Shown piece by piece: positions 57,619 through 64,000 of a DNA stretch of 64,000 nucleotides. This DNA comes from Galbula dea (taxonomy: Eukaryota; Chordata; Aves; Piciformes; Galbulidae). Position numbers and translations under genes: made by a program. The stretch is taken from positions 552,816 through 616,815 of the forward strand of contig VWZX01009068.1 in NCBI GenBank assembly GCA_013399015.1, in the 5' to 3' direction. A model generated the notes under the pieces. The model made no database searches and was not told where the DNA came from. It saw only the letters and a program-made list of their open reading frames with translations. How positions within the stretch are numbered: the stretch's first letter is position 1; every line of letters starts with the position of its first letter.

Positions 57619-60600
57619 TACCTAACACAACAAGTATGAGAAGGACAGATTCCATAAACTGATGACTGAAAGGAGATTAGGATTTACTGCAAACTGTGCA
57701 CAGATATAGATAACTACCTGAGAGTCACTGATACCAACTCATTTTCTCATAAAGAGCTCACATGTAAAAGTTGAATGCACATGACTATAACATGCATGTA
57801 AAGGTTTGAGAGTTTGCATTGTTGAGGTGTGTTTGACCCAAAAGTAAGTGACAGCTGAAAGCAGCAGCTGAAAACCTGGGAATAACAAACAACCTTTAAT
57901 TGGACATGATTTTGTTCACTAAAAGTATTACAGATATTTAAATTATGAAGCAATTATTAAGATATTTAATGTAGTAAGAAGCTCAGTGTCAGTAATGTTT
58001 AAATACACCTTTCAAGCTTAAAAATATGGAAGAGCCATCAAGTTTTGAACTAAACAAAAAAGAACACTGCAATCTTTTTGCTGCTTTTTAAATCTTAAGT
58101 TTTGTAAAAAGTTAACCATCACAGCTTTCTTTGCTTATGACAATCTCCTGTTGCTCTGTTCTGTTTAATTTTTCATATAAATTATTTACCTATACAAAAA
58201 ACTCCAATCAGAGAGACTGTAAAGAAATTAATTAGGGCATTGATGTAGTAATAATGTCAGCAGTTACCAGGGGTTTTCTGAGTTACTGATGAAGGCATTT
58301 TTATTTTTCAATATTTTTACTTTAGCATTTGTATATAAATTGTTTAAAGCAGGTACTTTATGAAAAAATAATGTAGGATATATTTGTATTGAAATAAAGT
58401 ATACTTGATGGAGTCTACACAAATAATTACTCTCAACAAATTTATTAAATGCAAATGAGATAATCCAGTCAGCCTACTGACTTGCTTAAGTAACCTGCAG
58501 TATTGCATTATATGTCAGAAAAATATAATTATGAACTGAAGGGGTAGGAATTTAAGACACTTATGATTTTCAAATCCCTATCTACAAATATCTCCCAGGT
58601 ATGTATGAGAGAATATCATCTGCTTTGATATCAACTTACTTCGAAGAAGTTTAGCTGCTCTAAAGTTCACCACTGTACTTATTTGCACTAAGCATCCCTC
58701 CACCAAAAGCAAGGACAGGCAGAGGCTGTCTCTCATTCAACCTTTGCTGATTTCTCAGTAGACAATACTTTCTTCTAACAAGGTGATAGAACCACTCAGT
58801 CCTCCATAAGTTAAATCCTTCATGTTGGAAGTTCAACTAAAATGGATATACTAATTAAAGATCACTGAAGCTTTTAGTGCAGACTTCGGTGGGAAGTCCT
58901 GATTATGTTGGTTTTTTATTAATGCATCACATACACGCTGCCATCTCCATAGAGAGGCATAGTCACTGGTTTGCAAACAGAGAGGAAGAGAATATATGAT
59001 AAACCTAACAGTGCTACAACTTAAGAGAACAAATCCCTATATGTATGTTTCACTTCCCTGATGGCTGTGTAATGATTTGAACCATTGAAGCTAACTGCCT
59101 GGCCTCTTTCATGTGGAAACATGCCTGTCATTCAAGGCAAGACTTCCTTGTCAGTCTCTGTCATTGCAGTTCTAAACACAGTTTACTTGCTTTGCCTAAA
59201 TTCGTTTAAGATCATTCCTGCTTGTGAAAAAAAAAAAAAAATCCACTTTGTTCTCTAATTATCCTACCCTGATGTATTAAAATGCTAACAACACTAAATC
59301 CTTGTGAAAAGGTCAGAGGAAATAAATAATTACAACTGCTATTATAATTGGCATTAGAAGAGAGAATGCTGTGCTACATAAAAAACAAAGAATAAACCAA
59401 ATTTTCCTTGATTTTTTATCGAGAAGTCCATATTTTATTTTTTAATTTGTGCACTGCTCTGTGGCCCTTTGTCTGTCTTTTCCTGGCAACATAAGTATTG
59501 CATTGGGGGGGGGAAAGCAATAATTGGCCCCTTTCAAAATGTACTAAGGCTGTGGAAAATGTCCTCTGAGAACCTTGAATGGAATGCCTGGTTTTTTAAG
59601 GAAACCTTTCAGAATTCTAGAGCAGAGCTGCAATATCCATTAGCACATTCTGTAGAGTGGGTAGGGTAAGAAAGTTAACCAGTCCTATTACATTCAGTTG
59701 GACTTCCCTGTATATCTCTATGGTGTATATAGGTGCATAGAGAGAGAGAGGGTCGTGCCTGTGTCCCTATGATGTCAGGTTAAATTCTGAGTCACTTCAG
59801 TATCATACCTTTGTGGTTCACAGCTATTTTACTTAGTGTTTATAGAGCTTTGAAATCCTTCTTATTTATGAATTCTATGCACACTGCACTGCTGAAAGCT
59901 TATTCAGGCCAGAATACTTCTAAGTTTTGAACAGCTTACCCAACAGAAAGGCAAAGCAGATTGGCTTATTTATTCTTACTACTTATTGCCATTTCAGCCT
60001 TTTAAACTTATACTTCTCTAGTCACATAGGACATATGAATTCTGCTGGAAACATTTTATTTTCAAATGCAACCCTGTATTTTGAATATTTAATGTACATT
60101 TTTGCTAATTGGAAAAGTCAGGCTGGTAAATAGAAATAGTGCATCTCAGCCCATTGTTTTATAGATGCAAGAAATGCTGAAAATAGACAAGTTTATGAAA
60201 GACAGAGGTGCTCTGAAGTTCTCTTTCTGTAATACTTAGCTAAATAAGAACGATATGCTCAGTTTATAGGGGGTTTTCTTAAGTGATTAACACAATTTGT
60301 ACTTGAGTTTTGAGATTTGTATCAATTCAGAAACAGTTAATATATCTGCACTTTCAAGACTGTGCCAAAGAAAGCTTTTTTCCTCATACATGTATGAAAT
60401 TGAAATTGAATGGACTGTGCTAAAACTAAATCAGTGAGGGAAAAGAAAAAGCATGGAGTCACACTGAAATCTCTTATATCACACTTGGCTAATAATACAG
60501 TACAGGATCATTTCCAGACCATGGTATCATCAAAGTTTTATCTGCTTTACATGACTTTTTAATATTCTTTACCAAACCTGTTCTAAATTTCAGCTCAATA

Positions 60601-60859
60601 CATGCATTTCTTGTAATTTCTGCTTCATCTCAAGAGCTTCCATGTTTCTATATAGAAAGATGAAAAATAGCTCTTACTACCTGCAAAAAGAAGCCAACTT
60701 CTTTTGAGGGAAGTTTGTAATCTAGACCTGGGTTAAATTCTGGGGGTGCCAACTGGACACATATAAGGAAGGGATATCAGCTGTCTTTTAATCAGTAATC
60801 TGTTCAGGCTCTTGAACAAGAGGTAGGGCAGGTAATTCAATTTTCTTCTCTACCTGTAG
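57619..60859. other. Unique noncoding DNA with short simple repeats
   Basis: A run at 59227-59241, nine G at 59505-59513 and (AG)n at 59739-59751. 58100-58400 is AT-rich and repeat-free and could include conserved noncoding DNA. No gene or RNA is seen. Confidence 0.4.
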
Positions 60860-61245
60860 AGATTTAATCCCAGATCTCTCATTACTCACAAGTGTATCCC
60901 AGTTTACTTGCAATATGTGGTTATTCTATGCCTTTCTCTGAAGTCATCCCACTGACAGTACTTCACACTTGCTTTCAGGGAGCTCATATATTCATCAAAT
61001 TTGGGACTCAAATCCTGGCTTTCTACATTAGCTCCTAATCACTAATTTATGGAGTTATCTTCCCTTGTTCTCTCACATTGACATAATAAACAGGACAAAC
61101 TGGCAAGGCTGTGAGTGCCCTATATAGTCACTACATGATTCACTCTATGAATAGAGCCCTCTCAGCAAGATGAGAATATTAAACCATGATCTCTCATTCC
61201 CAGGTGAGTGCCTGAGTGATGAGGCTGTGCAGTAAAAGGTTGTTA
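60860..61245 (-). repeat. Possible cluster of ancient SINE/LINE 3' end-like fragments
   Basis: Three spots resemble the tRNA-like or old LINE phrase 'gggatttgaacccagatctcccatt..caggtgagtgccctaaccac..ggct': 'tttaatcccagatctctcat' near 60865, 'gggactcaaatcctggcttt' near 61003, and 'aaaccatgatctctcattcc' plus 'caggtgagtgcctgagtgat' at 61175-61222. 'tatatagtcactacatgatt' lies between them, as in related turtle and bird copies I recall. All are worn, and orientation and family are uncertain. Confidence 0.35.
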
Positions 61246-61544
61246 GAAAGTATTACTTCATTTTGCATTTTGGGACAAGTGCCTATGACAAGCCCTCTGC
61301 TGGCTTGCTGCAAGCAGCCAAGCATGAAACAGCCTTCTACATCCTTACTGTGAAAACAATTAACCACTGAAGAATGTACCTAGGGATGTGGTTGATCTTC
61401 TGTCATGTGAAGTTTTGAAATAATGCCTGGATATCCTTTGAAGAGAGAAATTGTCTTGTTTGAATATATACATATCTTATTTGGACAAGTAGCTGTTGGT
61501 TCTGCATAAGAGTTAGTAGGTGAAATTTGACATCTCTTAAGCTG
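61246..61544. other. Unique noncoding DNA
   Basis: About 300 bp; nothing recognised. Confidence 0.4.
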
Positions 61545-61603
61545 CAGGGTAGCTGAGATGATGATATTGGTCCCTTTTGTGCTTAAAATCTATGAATCTA
61601 TAG
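61545..61603 (+). mobile_element. Old CR1 3' tail, sense
   Basis: 'gatattggtcccttttgtgc' followed by 'ttaaaatctatgaatctata' matches the older amniote CR1 ending ggtcccttctggccttaaaatctatgaatctatg. Only the last 60 bp or so is recognisable. Confidence 0.7.
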
Positions 61604-62144
61604 AAAATGCTGTCTTATGATTATTGTTTGTGGTTATTTACTGTCCACTCCTTTTGTCCCTTGCTTCAGAACTCTGTAAAACCCCTACACTTTCATTCAG
61701 TGAAATATCTACTTAAGGTCTGTGTCATATAATGTATTCTTGTAATTAACATTGAAATGTTTGTTAACACAGTGGCACTTACAGCATTGGAAAATGCAAA
61801 CTATTAATCTTAAGAGTTATACAGGCTTCTGTATTTGATTAAAATATTCTGAAAAGAGCTTTAGCACTACACTAAACAAAAGAATGAAAAGGTTAAAAAA
61901 ATGATACTGTTTGGTTAATTTGTGGGCTCATGTTAAGATTAGGAATCTTTCAATAGGCTTGGATGGAAATCAAAATTCTGTAACACTGCTTTGCCATCAA
62001 TAGATTAATTATAAACTAATTAATGTATTAATGGGCAATACAAATAAATTGTTTTAATATAGATTTATTTTTTTTTTTACATTTAGATTTCTAATTAATA
62101 TTCAGCCTGAACTAAGTATACACCATGTTAGGCTGCAGCCTACT
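61604..62144. other. Unique noncoding DNA
   Basis: AT-rich unique sequence with a T run near 62068-62077. No gene. Confidence 0.4.
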
Positions 62145-62193
62145 GAAGAAATATATGAAGAATATGGAATATATGAAATATATGAAGAAACAT
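62145..62193. repeat. Imperfect tandem repeat (GAAGAAATATAT)-like
   Basis: Units gaagaaatatat, gaagaatatggaatatat, gaaatatat and gaagaaacata follow one another. This is a local expansion just beyond the CR1 3' tail at 62221. Confidence 0.75.
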
Positions 62194-62220
62194 AGGAGAA
62201 TGAATTCAGAAGAAGGTTAT

Positions 62221-62605
62221 CATGGAATCAGAGGATAATTTGGTTTGTAAGAGATCTTTGAAGGTGTCTACCTCAGCCCCTTGAAAGCAAGTCCAAATGC
62301 TGCACATGGCCTTCTCCAATTGAAATCTGAGTATGTCAAAGGATGGAGATTTGACAAGCTGTCAGAGAAGATACTTTTCCTCTTATTTATTTGGAATTTC
62401 CTGGATTTCAGTTTGTGTCTGTCATCTCATGTGTTTTCCCTATGCTCATCCAAGAAGAGCCTGGCTCTGTTACCTCTATATTGACCCATCAGGTAACTGA
62501 AGACAGCAATATGATCTCTTACTAGTCTTACACTTAAGGCCAAACAAATCTAATTCTCTCAGTCTCTTGCAGCATGTCCTCCAAAGCAAAGTGCAGAGCC
62601 CATGT
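62221..62605 (-). mobile_element. CR1 LINE, 3' end, antisense, diverged
   Basis: Begins 'catggaatcagaggataatt' and 'tggtttgtaagagatctttg'. It continues with 'tgtcaaaggatggagatttg', 'tggaatttcctggatttcag' plus 'tttgtgtctgtc', 'caagaagagcctggctctgt', 'agacagcaatatgatctctt' and 'tctaattctctcagtctctt'. This is the order of an older avian CR1 3' end read backwards. It is more worn than the copies at 32-40 kb. Confidence 0.85.
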
Positions 62606-63978
62606 TTTTTGCAGGGCTATATATCTCCAGATCACTGCAGCTATAAAGCTGGGACAAGCTTTGCAAGAGAATTAGAATAGCTGTTGATCTAGAAGAATCT
62701 CAGATATATTCACCCAGCCATGTGTTATAGAACAGGGAAGAAAATTCCCATTTCTGTCCCACTATGATGAATTGAGAGTTCTGACTGCACATTAATGAAT
62801 TCTGATCAGTTTTCTGAAGCTGCCTGTGTGGGACTATGATAATCCTGGATACATCTATGTGAGTATGTGCCAAATGCTTCTGATAATGGCAAACTAGACA
62901 CCATAGCTGGTCACTAAATCTTAACTGCTCATTTACTGAACCTAAACAAGAAAAATACTGAGCTTTTCCTACCTGCCTGAGAAGGGATTGGAGATCCAGA
63001 AATACTTCAAGTAGGAAAGAAGGATTGAGGTAATATGTGAAGAGCTTAAGGGTTCAGAGAAGGATTTCCAAAAGGAAAAAGAAGTTAAAGGCACCATAGG
63101 GAGCTCTAGACAGGAGGCAGAAAGACAGACAGTATTTTATAGTGGGAAAGACTGCTGTAGTTGCAGGATCATCCAAGGTTAGTGAAAATAATAGTAGAAC
63201 AATTCCTTAGTGAAAAAAGAATCTGCAGCCTTGGAACATCTCTGCCTTTAACTATTGCATACAGGCTAAAAGTAGCTTATAGCACAAACCTCCTTTAGGT
63301 TAGGACCCACCACAACCTTATAAGAAGTCTCTGACAGAAGAAACTTAACCAGATCTGTTACAACATATCCTGCCACTACTAATAAGCAATAATGAATTCC
63401 TCTAAAGTAAGGGAAAGGAAAGTAGTGCACTGCACCACTTGTCTGTTCCCACACTACTCTTTAATCCTATAGATAAAAGGGTATCAGGAGTCAGTGGGTG
63501 AAAACTGAAGCTTGCTGAGTGCAAGCAAAAACACATATTTCAACAATGATAGTAAACAACCACTTAAACCATTTATCAAAGGATGTGATTCAGTCACTTG
63601 AAGTCTTTACATCAAAACTAAGCATATTTTTTAAAATGTGTGTTGTAATTCCATACACAACTAGTGTGGAATTGCTAAAATTACATGGTCTATTTAAGTA
63701 TGACTAGGTTATGGCTGTGGCAATAGATGTTCTTAGCCTGAAACTCAACAGATGTAATTTTCTTCTGGTTTAAGTTAAAGTGAATTGTCCTTTGGCTTCT
63801 CTAGGCCAGGATTTCACCAGATAGCTGCAAAACTTTATTCTTGAAACTGCTGGGTTGATTTTTATCACAAGCAGGAGCTGATGATGAAATTAAAGGAGAA
63901 CATGACCTCATGAAAGCAAATGACTTTACTGTTGAATGTTCAGAGCTTTGAAATAAATACTGCTTAGTAACATAGAGA
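62606..63978. other. Unique noncoding DNA
   Basis: Frames of about 62 codons at 63266-63454 (minus) and 63519-63707 (plus) are not supported as genes. Nothing else is recognised. Confidence 0.45.
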
Positions 63979-64000
63979 TTGGAAGAAAAGTCACAGAATG
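63979..64000 (-). mobile_element. Possible start of a CR1 3' tail cut by the window edge
   Basis: The last bases ('aaaagtcacagaatg') look like the beginning of an antisense CR1 (agaatcacagaatgg). The window ends before this can be confirmed. Confidence 0.3.

Noticed and set aside
57302..57655. 117-codon minus-strand frame
   Set aside because: It lies over a CR1 3' UTR, which is noncoding in the element.
1..64000. CRISPR array, operon or other prokaryotic system
   Set aside because: No regularly spaced direct repeats, no ribosome-binding sites and no dense coding. The repeats identify a vertebrate (bird) genome.
1..64000. tRNA, 5S, snRNA or other structured RNA genes
   Set aside because: No intact A/B boxes with a foldable cloverleaf and no recognisable snRNA core were seen. 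The tRNA-like phrases at 60.9-61.2 kb are too worn and fit old repeats better.

Overview
The window looks like 64 kb of bird nuclear DNA with no recognisable gene. The main evidence is its interspersed repeats. Nearly all recognisable copies are CR1 LINE fragments, whose 3' ends carry the avian pattern: an (ATTCTATG)-like tail followed on the antisense strand by 'gttggaagggacctttaaaggtca' type sequence. There is also one stretch that fits an avian ERVL-type LTR, and a background of very decayed amniote repeats. No Alu, L1 or other mammal-type elements are seen. The DNA is AT-rich and strongly CpG-poor, as expected for intergenic or deep intronic sequence on a large bird chromosome. I do not name the species. 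Layout: 0-11 kb is mostly unique DNA with a few decayed SINE-like scraps, a CpG-retaining patch near 2.1 kb and an internal CR1 piece at 7.55 kb. 11-28 kb holds a small CR1 reverse-transcriptase remnant (11.4 kb), a (TA)n run, a poly-C run next to the only N seen (14.55 kb), and a CR1 3' end (19.45-19.73 kb). 28-43 kb is the CR1-rich part, with copies at 28.4, 32.4, 38.1, 39.4, 40.35, 42.5 and 43.1 kb; three same-strand copies cluster between 38.1 and 40.5 kb. 43-56 kb is mostly unique, with a CpG-retaining block at 44.1-44.3 kb, a minus-strand pair of overlapping ORFs at 50.56-51.13 kb and an LTR fragment at 52.96-53.09 kb. 56-64 kb has further CR1 copies (56.6, 57.4, 61.55 and 62.2 kb, and perhaps the last bases) and a decayed repeat cluster at 60.9-61.2 kb. 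The open reading frames in the window are short (165 codons at most), show no family signature and mostly overlap frames on the other strand. The exceptions are those that read through CR1 and carry worn pieces of CR1 ORF2. I therefore annotate no functional CDS, RNA gene or promoter. The most interesting direct observation is that two CR1 copies in opposite orientation (28.4 and 40.1 kb) share the same non-CR1 AT-rich head joined at the same CR1 position. This suggests a chimeric source element or CR1 subfamily rather than two ordinary random 5' truncations. All repeat calls come from recalled family sequence and by-eye reading; no search was run.
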